Shown here: in pieces, positions 43,389-56,317 of the stretch
How the letters are laid out: every line of letters starts with the position of its first letter
How positions within the stretch are numbered: position 1 is the stretch's first letter
Source: Apricaphanius iberus
Taxonomy: Eukaryota; Chordata; Actinopteri; Cyprinodontiformes; Aphaniidae
Assembly (NCBI GenBank): GCA_028564705.1
Contig: JAPXFQ010001393.1
Span: 496,001-560,000 of the forward strand
Direction: 5' to 3'
DNA length: 64,000 nt
Translations under genes and position numbers: made by a program
The notes under the pieces: generated by a model
Database searches by the model: none
What the model saw: the letters and a program-made list of their open reading frames with translations, nothing else
What the model was told of the DNA's origin: nothing

Positions 43389-44090
43389 CTAGGATGAGAC
43401 AGGTTAATGTTAGTAGTCAGGTAGAGTGTCAAAAGCTAGGAAGAGATAGGAAGAGGTAGAATAGCTTGATAGAGATAGATTAATGTAAGCCAGGTAGAGA
43501 GTGTTAGCAGCTAGGTTTCCTAGTAGCTAGGAGACAGGTTAATGTTTGTAGCTATGCTGCTTTAGGCTAGGCTGTTCGAGGACATTATTGTAGTCAGTTC
43601 CTACTTTCTCTCCTACTTCTCCCCAACTGCATGATTAGCTGTCAATTCAAGCGCTAACCTGTTTTCTCTTAGTGTCTTCCTACAGTAGGTGCTCCTGACC
43701 CGCCCTGCTTGACGACCCTGACTAAGATGGCATTCCAGTGGAGGAACTTTCTCCACATCCTGCTACCAACTTCTGCTTCTGCATCGGTTCTGTTGCTCAT
43801 TCTGTTTCTCTGCTGCCTTCTCCAAACCCCAGACGGTCTCGGCAGATGACCGCTTATGTTGTGCCTGGTTCTGCTGGAGGTTTCTTCCTGTTAAAAGGGA
43901 GTTTCCCCCCCCCCATTGTCGCTTCATGCTTGCTCAGTGTGAGGGATTGCTGAGAAGTCCCGACGCAATCTTCTGTTGTTCTCTAATTCCTAGATTAAAC
44001 ATTGTATTGTAATAACTTTTCTTGTAAAGTGCCTTGAGATGACATTTGTTGTGAAATGGCGCTATATAAATAAACTGAATTGAATTGAAC

Positions 44091-46723
44091 AATAATCAAA
44101 TTATATAAACTGTGAAAGCCTTTCCACAAAAAGTCCTGGTAAATTATATGATGAGTCATATTTCTTCCTGTTAGGCAAAAAAATTCCCATCTCACAGCAT
44201 ATGAGAGAATACTATGATTCTGTTAGAATGTATGTCTGTATGTAGAGAATGTATATGTGTAAAAGGAGAGTGAGTGTGTGAGAGCAAAAAGAAAATATTT
44301 CTGTGAGAAGAATACATGCTTGAGAGAATGCATGTTTGTAAGTGTAGAATGTATGTATGGGAGAACAACTAAATAAACAATAACAACTTCCTCACCAAAT
44401 AATGTTATTAGTGCAAATGATGGTTGGATTGTTGATTTTCTAATCAGCAAAATTAAAATAATTCTCAACCATCACACTCACTGATACAAAATACCCCAAT
44501 ACCCTAATCTTTAAATCACGTTTTTTGGACACAAAAGCAATTACAGGTACAAAGGAACTGAAGAGTGATAACCTGTGGACAAAAAAATACATTGCAGCAG
44601 CACGTGGCAATAATTTGTAATAATGACAGCTCACCCTGCTTATCTGGACTGGGTGATGTGAATTACTCTTTTATCTCAGTGTTGGAATTTCAGACTGTGC
44701 CCTGTGAAAGCTTTCATTTTAGGAAAATCTGACGTTTTCCTTTATGGTTTAGCTAACTAAACTAACACCCAGCTGTTGTCAGGATCTCTATCACAACCAT
44801 TTCTTGCCACTATGGATGTTGTTTGTCTTTTCACTTGTGTGCAACATGGTGTGACTTTATTTGGTTGAGGTCAATTCTAAATATGCTGTGGAGATGGACA
44901 TAAGATTTCATTCATTGCAACAGTTTTCTTTCTTTTACTGGAAACTTTTGCTTTGCAATCTGTCAGTGATTTGGACATGTGCATAATGACTTAAGATACT
45001 ATAGCCTACGTGGATCTACCTACTGTACTCGTGTGTGAAGTTATATCCATTGCTTTACATAAGTATTCCTAGTTAGATCACATTTGGTATTCCATTTTCA
45101 ATAGTGCTGCACATTGCATCAACATTAATAGTGGTGGTGGTGGAAATATGCTTATTTTACAAGACACATGTAGAGCCTGAAACTCTAAACTTAAATAAAT
45201 AAAAATGGTGCTTGCCTATGGAAAGTACAATTTGTTTATTAGAGGTAGAACCTATAACTGTAACCTAGACGTAGCCATATTTTATTTTGACTAATGAGAC
45301 CATGTTAACTCGAACGCTATTTACTCAGGTGTGATGCGAAACCGAGCTCCAAGTTCCAACTTCAGGGTAAATGGAAGGCATCATAAATTCAAGAGTAGTA
45401 CCTTGTTCTAATAAGAACATTAGTCGTTTTAACGAGATACAAAAGTCAGAATGAAAAAAGTTTCTCTAACTAAATCTAAAAACTTTTTTTTGTTTAAAAT
45501 GGAAGTATCCTAACAACACTCATCGAGATGTCTAAGTGTCTAAAAAACAGGGGGAGAGTCAGAAGGAGCTCCCCTGTTATAATCTGTCTGAGGCAGGGGT
45601 GACAGTTTATAGAACGGTCGGTGGATGCTCACACCTATCTATCTCATCTTTAATAAGTTCACTATAATTACATTATGTGAGCCTAAACAAGTTTGTCCAA
45701 TTAAATGTGCTATGTTACCATTTCATATAAGGCACCAACAGGGTGATAATGAAACGAATAATTCAATAAAAATAAAATAAAGCAAACACAGTATTTGCAA
45801 TCCTTAAAATGTAACAGCTAAACCATTGAACTTACTGCCACAGTGTGCCCCATGTTAGTTTTTTTACATTTTAAATTGCAGTGGATCAGAATTTTTTATT
45901 TTGTAGCATTTTTGTCATTTTATTTTGTTACCGTTGACTGATTATTAATTGAATTAAATGACAAAAACATATGAAATATTCAAATAAAATGCTTGCACTC
46001 ACCAAAATGGATATTCTTCACATTGCCTGCTTATTTGAAAATAAAATCCATGCTTCTTTCTTTTCAATAGCTATCTCCCTATTTTTCTTCACCTTTTCGT
46101 TTTGGCACTCCATTTCTCTACGTCTCTGCTTGACTGCAAATCCAATCAGGTGTTTCCAAAGAAATTTAAAAGCCATGTAGCTTGTAAGTTACCAGTCATG
46201 CTTTAGTGTCTTATTAGCTCCATAACCCATTCAAAACACACAGCCATGTAAATACTGTCAAAACCCCAGATATGCGCATAGCTATTCAGGTTTTTTAAAA
46301 CTGGAATATTACCCCTGGGGTACCCCTTTTCTAACCTGAATATGTGGTCATGTAAATGCATATCAACATATCTGCATCAAAAGGACCATTGATTTTTGTT
46401 CTGCATATGTTCTATTCACAAGGAATCTTGGTCATTTGAGTAGAGGAATTTCTTTTATGCGCTGTCTGTCATACAAATTCCATTTATACAAGAGTAACTC
46501 TCTTTGCTGTCCCTTTCTCGACCTTTCTCTGCTCACGCATGTATTTGGGTTATTCCGAATGCTTCAGAAACCTGAATAGTGACTTTAACCCGATCATAAC
46601 CTGAATATTGGCTGCATATGAACATAGTCAGTTATGCCTTGGGAAAAAAAAGTTACGTTGGAAAACCCAGTCTAGCTCCAAACACCAAATCGATCCGTGA
46701 TACGATAAGTTCATAAGTTGTCA
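44091..46723. other. no gene recognised; possible non-autonomous repeat at 46,250-46,650
   Basis: The segment 46,250-46,650 contains paired phrases (caggttttttaaaactggaatatta / cctgaatattgg, and catgtaaatgc) in the style of a fish non-autonomous element, but ends were not resolved. The rest is AT-rich with no reading frame of interest. Confidence 0.3.
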
Positions 46724-47061
46724 GGGGCGACTGTGGCTCAGGAGTTGGGTGTTTGCCTTGTAATCGGAAGGTTGACGGTTCAAGCCCCAGCTCTGACGGT
46801 CTTAGTCGTTGTGTCCTTGGGCAAGACACTTCACCCGTTGCCTACTGGTGGTGGTCAGAGGGCCCGGTGGCGCCATTGTCCGGCAGCCTCGCCTCTGTCA
46901 GTGCGCCCCAGGGCAGCTGTGGCTACAACGTAGCTTGCCATCATCAGTGTGTGAATGTGTGCGTGAATGGGTGGATGACTGAATGTAGTGTAAAGCGCTT
47001 TGGGGTCTGTAGGGACTGAGTAAAGCGCTATACAAATGCAGGCCATTTACCATTTACCATT
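46724..47061 (+). mobile_element. tRNA-derived SINE, type 1 long form, copy 2
   Basis: Starts ggggcgactgtggctcagg (A box TGGCTCAGGAG), B box GGTTCAAGCCC at 46,778-46,788. The body has cttgggcaagacacttcacc and ccccagggcagctgtggcta, the tail aaagcgctttggggtctg ... aaagcgctatacaaatgcag, then three ccatttac units. The best-preserved SINE in the window. Confidence 0.85.
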
Positions 47062-47077
47062 TGTCTAAGTTAGATGA

Positions 47078-47510
47078 GTTAAAAAGACGAAATTATTCAG
47101 TTAAATTGACGTTTTCTGACCTAAATTAGTGCTAACTATTTTCAGAAATAGCTGTTTACATCTTCACAATATTTCCTGGTGTGATAAACTGGAGAATTTA
47201 CTGAGTGTTTACTTTTGGAAAATGGTCAATTGTGACATTAGATTAGTCTATATTACATTTGAGTTATCTGATATTTAATACAGTCTGCTGATATCCAAAT
47301 GTTAAGTTTATTCATATTTTTTGGTCAATTCTACCTCAATTTCCTAATATGTTTCATGTGGGCCCTCACAAACATTTGTTATTATTATTTTATTTAAAAT
47401 GAAAACTATAATGTTTTAAAATCATATTTAGGAAGGGTGATTAATTTACAGCAACTCTGTGATTAATTAGATCATATTTTTTTATTGTTTGGAAGCCCTG
47501 CTAAAAATGC
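47078..47510 (+). repeat. dispersed repeat X, copy 2
   Basis: Shares with 59,950-60,510 the phrases ttttctgacctaaattagtg, gtttacatcttcacaat, gatatccaaatgtta and tttggaagccctgctaaaaa. The first 100 bases also match 7,806-7,930. See the entry at 59,525. Confidence 0.6.
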
Positions 47511-47689
47511 TCTGACACTTAGATGCTTCCATAGCATTCTGCTTTAGGAATGGTTTTCTTTAGCAGGTAGAGAGAACTTGCCCAAGACAAAAAATTAATA
47601 GTTGTACTCATTTAACATGGGTAATGCAAGATCCAGCATTAGATCTTGCTATTGGTGAAGAGAGACAAGAGGACTGACATTATTTTAAG

Positions 47690-48330
47690 AAAGCAGTGAG
47701 ATGTTCCTTTTAGAGTTTGCCATGGGACATAAAGAAGACTTCATCAACATGGTGCTCGGTCATTTGACACCATTGAAGAACCTTTTTGGCCATCAAGGAA
47801 AATCTTATTGGCATCAGAAACAGACACTGCACATCACAACTGAACACCATCCAACAGTAAAACATGACGGTAGCAGCATCGTGCTATGGAGATTCTTGCC
47901 TTCAGCAGGGACATTGAAGCCAATATTGAAAGAAAATCATGGACTGAAATGCTTTTGTTCTGATGAGATAAAAATGTAACTCTTTGGACTGTCATTAAAA
48001 TGGTTTGTGTGGTGAAGACTAAATATATATCATTTTGGATAAATGTTCCTGTAGCAGGGAAGAGGATGCTAGCCATGGGAAAATATATGGAGATAGATAA
48101 GGAGAGAGGTTGCAAAAGACTTGAGACTGGAACAGAGATTCATCCTCTAATGGGAAAAAGGACTGTAAACATATACTCAAAGCTACAATGGATTTTCACA
48201 GATCTCATTCCATTCTGACTGAGCTTAAATTAATGTGTAAAGAATATTAGCTAAAAAGTCTCCATTTGTACAAAGCTGGTAGACGTATCCCAAAGGAATT
48301 GCTGCTGCTGCAAATATTTTACAAAAGGAT
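47690..48330 (+). pseudogene. Tc1-like transposase relic (plus strand)
   Basis: Plus-strand reading: QTLHITTEHHPTVKHDGSSI and VLWRFLPSAGTLKPI, the region after the first catalytic Asp (normally VKHGGGSIMLWGCF). Further on lie ATMDFHRSHSILTELKLMCKE, worn from the C-terminal part, and KLVDVSQRNCCCCKYF-like sequence near the end. Central catalytic motifs are deleted. Confidence 0.65.
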
Positions 48331-48399
48331 CCTGAAACGTACTTACAGTATTGTAAGTTTTTGAAAAATGCGGTAAACAAAGAATGCTTTCAAAAAAGA

Positions 48400-49353
48400 A
48401 AGTTTTAATAATTTATTTTCATTAATCAACAAAATGTGAATGAACTAAAGAGAAGTCTATTTCAAATCAATATTTGGTGTGACCACCCTTTGTCTTCAAA
48501 GCAGCTCCAATTCTTCTAGGTACACTTGCGCACATTTTTTGAAGGAACTTAACCGTTAGGTTGTTTCAAACATCTTGAAGATGTAAATGCAGATCTTCTG
48601 TAAATGTAGGCTTCCTCACATCCTTCTCCCCCATCATTTAATACAAGACACACTCAATAATGTTGAGATCAGGGCACTGTAGGGACTATACCAACACATC
48701 CAGGACTTCTTGTTCATCTTTACGCTGAAGATAGTTCTTAAAGGCTATGGCTGTATTGTATGATGGAGCTGTCTGTATTTCTCAGTATTGAGAGCAAGAT
48801 TGATTCTGAACAAATGTCCTGCTCCATTTGCACAAATGCAGCCTTAAAGCCTTCAAGGAACTACCACCATGCTTCACAGACAGTCATTGTTGTACCACTC
48901 TCTAGGCCTTCGACGAACAAACTGCCATCTGCTACAGCCAAATATTTTCACATTTTCATCAGTCCAGAGCTCCTGATGTCATTTTTCTACACCCCATTTC
49001 CTATGTATTTGTGCATACTTGAGTCACCTGGCCTTGTTTCCACATCAAGGGCATTACTTTTTGGGTGCATCTCTTCCATCAAGACCACTTCTGGCCAGAC
49101 TTATCCGTGCAGGTGTAGATGGGTTCCACTGGTTTCTGCCAATTCTGAGCTGATGGCACTGCTCAAAATCTTCCGATTCATCTGCTGCACTAAGTATCCT
49201 TGGCTGACCACTGTGTCTACGATCCTCAACTTTGCCCATTTCTTTGTGCTTCTTCAAAGGAGCTTGAACATCAAATCTTGAAATCACAGTCTGCCTGCCA
49301 TGCATAAATACAAACATCCACAATGACTTGTAAGACTGTGGATACAGGGCCAT
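48400..49353 (-). pseudogene. Tc1-like transposase relic (minus strand)
   Basis: The minus strand shows an N-terminal domain (TVISRFDVQAPLKKHKEMGK, VEDRRHSGQPRILSAADESE), then ELWTDENVKIFGCSRWQFVR (first Asp in WTDE), EAWW for the KHGG box, QCPDLNIIECVLY (third acidic Glu; normally SPDLNPIE) and a C-terminal PRRIGAALKTKGGHTKY, typical of fish Tc1 ends. Several stops and frame changes. It belongs to a different Tc1 lineage from the one at 47,690 and from Intruder. Confidence 0.8.
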
Positions 49354-51226
49354 ACTCCATTTGAAAACAGTTTGGACAATGTTGTTGGACCTTCAGCCCA
49401 ACTGAGCAGTGTCTAGACATGAAAAGTACACTTGGTGCCTGTAACCATGTTAATTTTATTCAGCCTGGAAGACAGCTGGAAGGCTTATTTCAAGCAGAGC
49501 TCATCATGAACACGGAAGTCAGGGGGAACCAAATTTTGAAAACCAATCTCATAAAATCACATCACACTTTGGATTCTGTGCAGGGCACACTTTTACTGCA
49601 TTCAGTAATTCATACTAGCTGGCTAGATCATGGAAAATTGTTTTGCAGCAGTAGCATGGGCTTCACATGTTTGAAAAATCGCCAAACCACTAAAGCACAA
49701 AAAAAGTCTACAATGTTGCTGCAGTACAGCATTCAATATAAGACTTGTGGACTTTGTCCAAAATATTCCCCAAACAGGTACACCAGTTTGCTTCATGAGA
49801 CATGCCCAGTTCCTCTACCACTTCCTAATCTCCCTGAGAAACCAAGGTGAGACGTTGCTTGAAAGGGTCAATGCCCCCCCCCAAAGCATTCTTGACTTGC
49901 CGGGGGGATGAGGGTTAGGTTAAAATGGAAGAGTAAAGTGAAGCATTGAGGCAAGCATGGGCATTGTACATGTAAGGCAGGTGACTTAGTTGGGTTTGGT
50001 CCTTTGGCTTTTGTCAATTTTGTTGTTGTTGCCAAGAACCTCATTTGACATTCCACAGTGGATGCATAGTTAGGAAAGGTACTTGTGTGTGTGTGTATGT
50101 GTGTGTGTTTGGTGACAAAACGAATTAGGTTTTAAATCGAATTGGAAACAATGAGAGGTGATCCCTTAAGCAACATTTGGCCTTTGAGCTTCAGGGCTTA
50201 ACTAGAAAATTGCATAACAATAAAGCTAATTGGGTAGATGCATTTTAAGGATTTGTAAAACGTAAATGGGGACATCATTCAAGCTTTATGTCTTTTTCAA
50301 GCAAACCCTCTGGAAAATTTCCAAGAATCATGCTTCAGAATTTGAATGAGAAGACAGAATTTAAATAAAGTAGCTGTCGGCAGATGACTGTAAGGGAATC
50401 GCTCCTGGCCAAAGCTTGCAGTCAGAGTAACAACTGTGACAAGCAAGTCTGAATGATAGCTCCAGTTAATCTACTACCATAACGTAAGGTAGAAGTTCAC
50501 TGTTAGAGAACTCACCACTTCTCTGTAAAAACCATTAGATCATTAGTACCTAAAGTATGGGATATGAATAAACAAGTGTGGGGACTTGAGATCTTCTTAT
50601 GAAACCAAGCCAATAAAAAAAAGATAATAGCAAAATTATATTTATGCTATAAATGTGACAAGAGGTTGAGAGGTACGGAAATGTATATCGGTCAAATTTT
50701 TAAACACCCAACGTTTTGTTGTAATTAAACAGATAAATCAGTCTCATAAATTTTAAAATTACTGAAACAATATGATAATTAATCTACAATTAATTCTGCC
50801 TCAACACGGAAGCATCAACTCACACATTCAAAAAAACTAGTAGCTAATCTACGTTTTGAAGTTGTTGTTCAACAGCTGTTAGATGAATGTCTTAAAAGTA
50901 TGAATTTATTATCTTGTGTAAATATTATAATTACATGTATTTACTGACGACATCCATGAGTTCTTGAAAAGTATTTAAAGTTTATCAATTGATTTAAGGA
51001 CAATTGAGAACCTTAAAAAGTATTAAGTCTTTAATCAATTTTTGAGAGTGTTATATTTGGTTAGTATTGACAATTATCAAAACATGTTTGTCTAAAAAAA
51101 ATTTTAAAAAGGAGCACGTAAACTGAAACAAAAACATATTTTTTATATAAATATGTTTTAATCTTAATGCCGCTGTATGCTCAGGCTTCCATACCACTTG
51201 AATTTGCATATGTACATTATTGTGTG
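49354..51226. other. no gene recognised; GT microsatellite
   Basis: A 143-codon frame at 49,419-49,850 has no recognisable domain and is not accepted as a gene. A (GT)n run lies at 50,082-50,108. The remainder is AT-rich. Confidence 0.5.
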
Positions 51227-51482
51227 GGGCGACCGTGGCTCAGGAGTTGGGAGTTCCTCTTGTAATCCGAGGATTGCCGGTACAAACCCCGGCTTGGTCG
51301 TTGTGTCCTTGGCAAGACACTTCATCCATTGTCTACTGCTGGTGCTCAACAGTGTCTCAGCCTCAACTCTGTCAGTGTACCCCAGGGCAGCTTTGGCTAC
51401 AACATAGCTTGCCATCACCAGTGTGTGAATGTGTGTGTGAATGGCTGAATGTGTAGTGTAAAGCGTTTTGGAGTCCGTAGGT
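51227..51482 (+). mobile_element. tRNA-derived SINE, type 1 long form, copy 3
   Basis: ggggcgaccgtggctcagga, B box-like GGTACAAACCC, ttggcaagacacttcatcc, ccccagggcagctttggcta and aaagcgttttggagtccgta. Matches 46,724-47,061 with an internal deletion. It ends against a TA-rich tract. Confidence 0.8.
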
Positions 51483-51515
51483 ATATGTATATACAAATAT
51501 ATATACATAGAGAGC

Positions 51516-52505
51516 TGAAGTCACACAGAAAAATTTTGTAGCAGTTTTGTAATTGTAGATTTATTTCAGTCTTTCACTAATACAAAACAAAATTACACCT
51601 TCAATTTCTTAAGTACATTTCTTTAAGTCACACTTTTAAAAATCTTACAATTACAGTTTTGCCCCAGATGACCCAAAACAAATGGTGCAAAACACATCCA
51701 AATAACTGTGTAGACAAAAAAAGTGTGCATGCATTTTTTTTGCTCAGACACAAATTAGTTAATGCAACTGCACAAAACCTGTTTTACAAGCCACACCTTT
51801 TCCTACATACTCCTCCTTTTGCTCCATTTGTAATTTCAAGAACATCTTGTGACTTGTGGGTAATGCCTATTCAATATAGCAGGTGGAGCTGGCAGGCTCA
51901 GTATTATCAAACCCCATCCTTATCATTATAGGCCATGTATATTCCCGCGTAAATTGTAAATTGGACATTCAGAGCAGAATAAATTCCTCAAAACATCCTC
52001 CAAACTCCTTAAGACACAGAACATAAAAGCTGTTTTTGATACGTGCTTGTTTTCTGTGTATTAATACAACTCTCAGAACTGCATCAATCATACACGCACA
52101 CCTTTACCCATGGTCAGGTCTGCTCTATGTGCGCAAAATATTTAGCGGAGCTAAGTAAGTAATAGCCAAGGATTTTGATCTGATTAAGCACATGATGTAA
52201 TTTACCTGGTTTTAAAATAAAGATTTCACCAATCAGGCAAAAAGTTTCACAGCCGTTCTAGAGCTGAAGCTAAGTTTTATTGTATATATTTTATTGTAAC
52301 TATATGGATGTGTTTTGCACCATTTGTTTTGGATCAATTGGGACAAAACTGTGAATGTACGATTTTCTAAAGTGACCTGAATGGATGCAATTTGTACATT
52401 GTACTTAAGAAATTAAAAAAGGTGTAACTGTTGTTTTGTATTTGTGAAAGACTTTTAAAAAAATCTACAATTACAAAAAGCTGACAGTTTCCCTCTGTGA
52501 CTTCA
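51516..52505. mobile_element. DNA element with about 190-bp terminal inverted repeats
   Basis: The left arm 51,516-51,712 (tgaagtcaca, tttgtaattgtagattt, agtctttcac, aatttcttaagtaca, aaacaaatggtgcaaaacac) is found in reverse complement at 52,302-52,505. The arms differ by substitutions and small indels. The inside (51,713-52,301) has no transposase. The ends read TGAAGTCACA. No clear target duplication was found, so the superfamily is open. Confidence 0.75.
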
Positions 52506-52585
52506 AGTTACCAGTTACAAGACAAAAATACTTTTGCACCAAAAATATCTCCATAGGTTAAAATCAATTCATTTTCATTCAAACT

Positions 52586-53000
52586 TAGGCCATGTCCACA
52601 CAATGCGTTTTTCAGCACATTCTTAGACGTGGCAAACCTATACGGTGCAGTAGGTCTCCCAAATCCTATCCGCTCAGGGTAACTTTCTATCCTCTATCTT
52701 CAGCACGCAGCAGCCATACAGCTTGTAAAAGCAAACAAACAAAACACGCTTTTACAATGGATGATACCAACACAGCTCTGAGGGCATTAATGCTGTTTTT
52801 GAGAGTAAACACAGGTCGAACATTTGATGTTTGAGCATTTTTTGTCGCGGACGTTACGGTTCTTAAAACTCCGTTGTCGGCCTTCCACACGCATATACTT
52901 AAAAAACGGATTTGGCCGGAGTCTTTGGTGTCGAAAATCTCCATTTACGTGTGGATGACAGGCCAAACCATCGAAAAATATCTCCGTGTGGTCTCAGTTT
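52586..53000. mobile_element. probable MITE
   Basis: Left end ggccatgtccacacaatgcg; right end gaaaaatatctccgtgtgg is a worn reverse complement of its inner part. The phrase ccacacgcatatacttaaaa repeats the theme inside. Such ends are common in fish non-autonomous DNA elements. Class not determined. Confidence 0.45.
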
Positions 53001-53149
53001 ATACAATGCCATTTCATAACACATCTCACTTTTCTTTCTCTTCTTATGCATTCATACATACATTCCAGTTATTCCTTCGGTTCATTATTCCAATCAGTTT
53101 AAAACTTTTTTATCTAAGGAAACCCAGCAGATTGCATTGTCATTGACTT

Positions 53150-53935
53150 CAGGCATTCACTCCTCCTGGACAAACATCACAACAGTGGACACAGACGGTC
53201 ACACTATGGTCTGTCCACCAGTGTGTCCTCTGTTGTTGACTTGGCTCTCTCTGACCATTGCTGTATGTTTTTTAACATCACCAATTTTATCCAGCTGGAG
53301 ACCTCTGTGAGAACTGTCAGGAAATGTTATCGAACCCCTGAAGTGGCTGCAGGTTTTCTTGAAGTTTTTGAAAAAATACATCTCATTGCTTTACCAACCC
53401 ACTGTGATTTTATCATGTGATTTTAACAGTAGGCTCCACCTGCTTGTTCCACTAAAGTTAAAGTTCCACATCCAGAACTTGCAACCTGGCAGAGAGAAAA
53501 TTGAGGAAAAATACAATCAGAAATCATCAAAAATACTCAGAATTTCTCAAAGCACACAATAACTCAGTAAAAAACCCTCAAGAAATGCATATTTTTTCCA
53601 AAATCATCTTAGATCATAATTGAAAAAGAAAATGTTAACCATGTTTTTAAAGCATTTCAGAAAACCTCCCTCAAATGCTCAATGTGATGAATTCGCAGAC
53701 CACTTCAGAGGGAAGGTAGACACAATCAGATGTAACATCTTATGTTCTAAAACTAACATGGTTATGGAACAGTGTGTTCCAGAGGAAATAGTGGACAGTT
53801 TTGTCCTGGTAGAAGCTGAGACTCCCTCTCCTAAATACACAGCAGTTCTATTTTTTACGTGCTACTCTTTTTTTTTTTCTCGCAAAAAAGTAAAAGTCGC
53901 AAAAAGTAAAATACCAGAAGTTTCCAAATAAAGAA
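53150..53935 (+). pseudogene. L2/CR1-like LINE fragment (endonuclease end and RT start)
   Basis: Plus-strand reading VVDLALSDHCCMFFNITNFI then VRTVRKCYRTPEVAAGFLEV matches the endonuclease end and linker of the same kind of LINE as at 1-330 (there ALSDHF). Further on DEFADHFRGKVDTIRCNI and DSFVLVEAETPSPK form the lead-in to the RT. The RT itself is missing after 53,850. Confidence 0.65.
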
Positions 53936-54221
53936 TGTGTGCAGCTTTCCAATAGCTTGACTACGAAAAAACAAAAAAGAAAACATTACTACCTGTGACA
54001 GTCAGTTGGTCTGTGGGTCTAATTCATTGTTTTTTATCACGGTTGAGGAGAAGTTAATCCTTAAAGCGGAGAACTCCCCAGTTTATTTGGTGCCAGAGAT
54101 CATTTTTATAAGGAAGATATAAAAAAGGATGTGCACAAATGTCTGCTGTTCTGAGAGTGGATGGGAGTTTATGCCACTTATGAACATAGAATTACATGTT
54201 TTACCAGCATGCTACCGTTTA

Positions 54222-54300
54222 GGTTAGGGTGCACCGATCCAACTTTTTCAGTCCCAATACCGATGCCTGGATTTAGTGTATCTGTCAACACCCGATACCG
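54222..54300 (+). mobile_element. terminal remnant of a hAT-like non-autonomous element
   Basis: ttagggtgcaccgatccaac, followed by caataccgatgcc and acccgataccgatctgatac, has the form of common fish hAT-type termini (TAGGGGTGCACCGAT). The other end was not located. Confidence 0.4.
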
Positions 54301-54309
54301 ATCTGATAC

Positions 54310-54355
54310 TATTGTTGAATTAATAAACTGTTATACGTTTATTAATTCAACAATA
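54310..54355. repeat. perfect 19-bp inverted repeat
   Basis: TATTGTTGAATTAATAAAC, loop TGTTATAC, then the exact reverse complement. It lies just inside the hAT-like end. Confidence 0.9.
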
Positions 54356-55450
54356 CTATCCACCTTATATGTTTCTTGAGAAACTAAAGACAACAGACTT
54401 TACTAACTAAACATAAACAAGACAAAATAACAGATTTAAAATATGAAATTACCACCAAATTATAATTTCAAGTGAAAAAAAAATACCTGTTTGTGTGAAT
54501 TTATTGCAGATTTTCCACATAATGAAAAAAGGGAGTCAATAAGCTGAGAGAAACAGGTGCAAGACACAACAAATTCCGCTTGTAATAATGTTTAATCTGC
54601 CCAAAACACAATACTTTTACCATGCTTAGAACTAAGTGGTGCTGAGATATTTTTTTCAGAGACAAACATCTCTGGTTCAAAGGGAGAGTGACAAGAAAAC
54701 TCAGTTGACCCAACATTCTACCAATGTTTGAAAAACATGTATGGACAAATCTGGAGACTAGAAATACTCTCAAAACCCATCCTCTACACATGACCCTGAT
54801 CTGTCTGTAAATGTGGTTTTGTTTGTGTGCATCAGACGATTACTCCATACATATTTAACATTGTAAATTAATAAAAGCTGTTTTGAACTAGTAGTTAATT
54901 TTAGGTCAGTGTAATTTCAAAATGTGCATGCATAACTAGTATTTGGTATTTTTTAGTTTTCGATAATTGTATGTAGATGTAAATACAGAATTATAAGTAC
55001 ATACTGCATATATTTACGCACAAAATATATTTTAGGGGTAACAAATCATGTTTTACAGATACAAGTTCCCAAAGTTACACACAAACAGGCAGGCACAAAT
55101 TACAAATAAAGTATTATGCAAACACAGAGGTTTTATATCTACTTTCCATAAGAAGCATTTAAAGCCTAAGTAGATTTAGGTTTGAACTCATCTTTTAATT
55201 TCACCAACAGGTTTCTTTTGACTAGAAGTTATGCGAACATGTTAGACTCTACAGTTTGAGTCCAATAGAGAATCTGTACAGAAAGCAAGAAGTGGGGCCA
55301 GTGATTATTTTTCAAATCTCAAGTATGTCTCAAGTTGTTATCCCCAAGTCCAGAGTCAAGTCCCAAGTAAATACAGGCGAGTTTCAATTCAAGCCCCATA
55401 TATGGAATTTAAAATTTCAAGTACTTTTCATTCATATATTAATTAAATTA

Positions 55451-55690
55451 AATGGTAACACTTTATAATAAGTTCACGCTATTAAGCATTAGTTAATCAT
55501 CTGTTAAGCATTAGTTACGGTTAATTAATTATTTCTAAAACATCTACAAAGTGTCTGTCATAATTAGTTAATAGTTTACAAGCACCCATATACACACTTT
55601 ATTCATGATGAATAAGCTAATGTAAAGCACTTTTTATGAATTTTGTTTTCATGTTCTAAAAATTATTTATTAATCATTTATAAACTTCTC
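55451..55690. mobile_element. possible non-autonomous DNA element (taacactttataataag type)
   Basis: Begins aatggtaacactttataata and has repeated ttagttaat / attagttac words, the pattern of a common teleost DNA repeat. Ends are not resolved. Confidence 0.4.
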
Positions 55691-56317
55691 TCTGCATCAG
55701 TTGCAAACCAGTCATTTCAGGAAGTTCAATGGTACACAAAATCATTGGCAAAAGATAAGTAAATGGTTAACATACCCTATATAATACTATAAACTTTACA
55801 TGTAATGCACATACTAGTTTCATACTAGATGTTTTTTAAACACTGAATATCAGGATTGCATCAGTCAGCTGCGATATCTTAACAGATACCTACATTTATA
55901 ACTGTCACTGCAAAGCTGTAACTCACTGTCGACCAACGTTTTAAAAATAATTATCTAGAAATACTTATACATTTCTTAATAAACTTATTTAGGAAGTTAC
56001 AAATCATTTGCTACATGTCAGTAAAGTATTTTGCGTGAGCTCATCTAAAGTGGGAACTATAAATACCTTACAACCGGTTCAGAGATGTGAAAGTTTCTAA
56101 AATACAGTGTAACAAAAAATAAATTACAACAGAGTTCCAGAACGCACTGTACTTTTTAGATGCCAATTACAAAAACAACAAAAGTGTCATAAAATTTCAG
56201 CGAATATTTGAAGTACGGCTGGATTAAAACTATATGACCTGTAGCTCTTTACATAGTGTTCAAATAACATTATAAAAAAGGTGAAAAAAATATCAGTAGC
56301 AACATTAACTTTTACAA

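Larger units (their letters stand above)
40900..44090 (+). mobile_element. L2-clade LINE, 5'-truncated, with complete 3' tail
   Basis: Contains, in order, the end of the endonuclease (worn YHPPGPYS at about 40,957; GDFNIHV near 41,055; HTLDLVLTYGID at 41,165; LSDHFLITFKF), RT, a C-terminal domain and a 3' UTR. The UTR ends with cctgttaaaagggagtttcc, aaagtgccttgagatgacat, gcgctatataaataaactga and short attgaattgaa units. The last motif is the standard 3' end of fish L2. It lacks ORF1 and the start of ORF2. Confidence 0.9.

Noticed and set aside
48760..49281. 173-residue plus-strand ORF
   Set aside because: Antisense of the minus-strand Tc1 transposase relic, whose motifs are recognisable.
49419..49850. 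143-residue plus-strand ORF
   Set aside because: No domain, signal or splice context; weak coding character.
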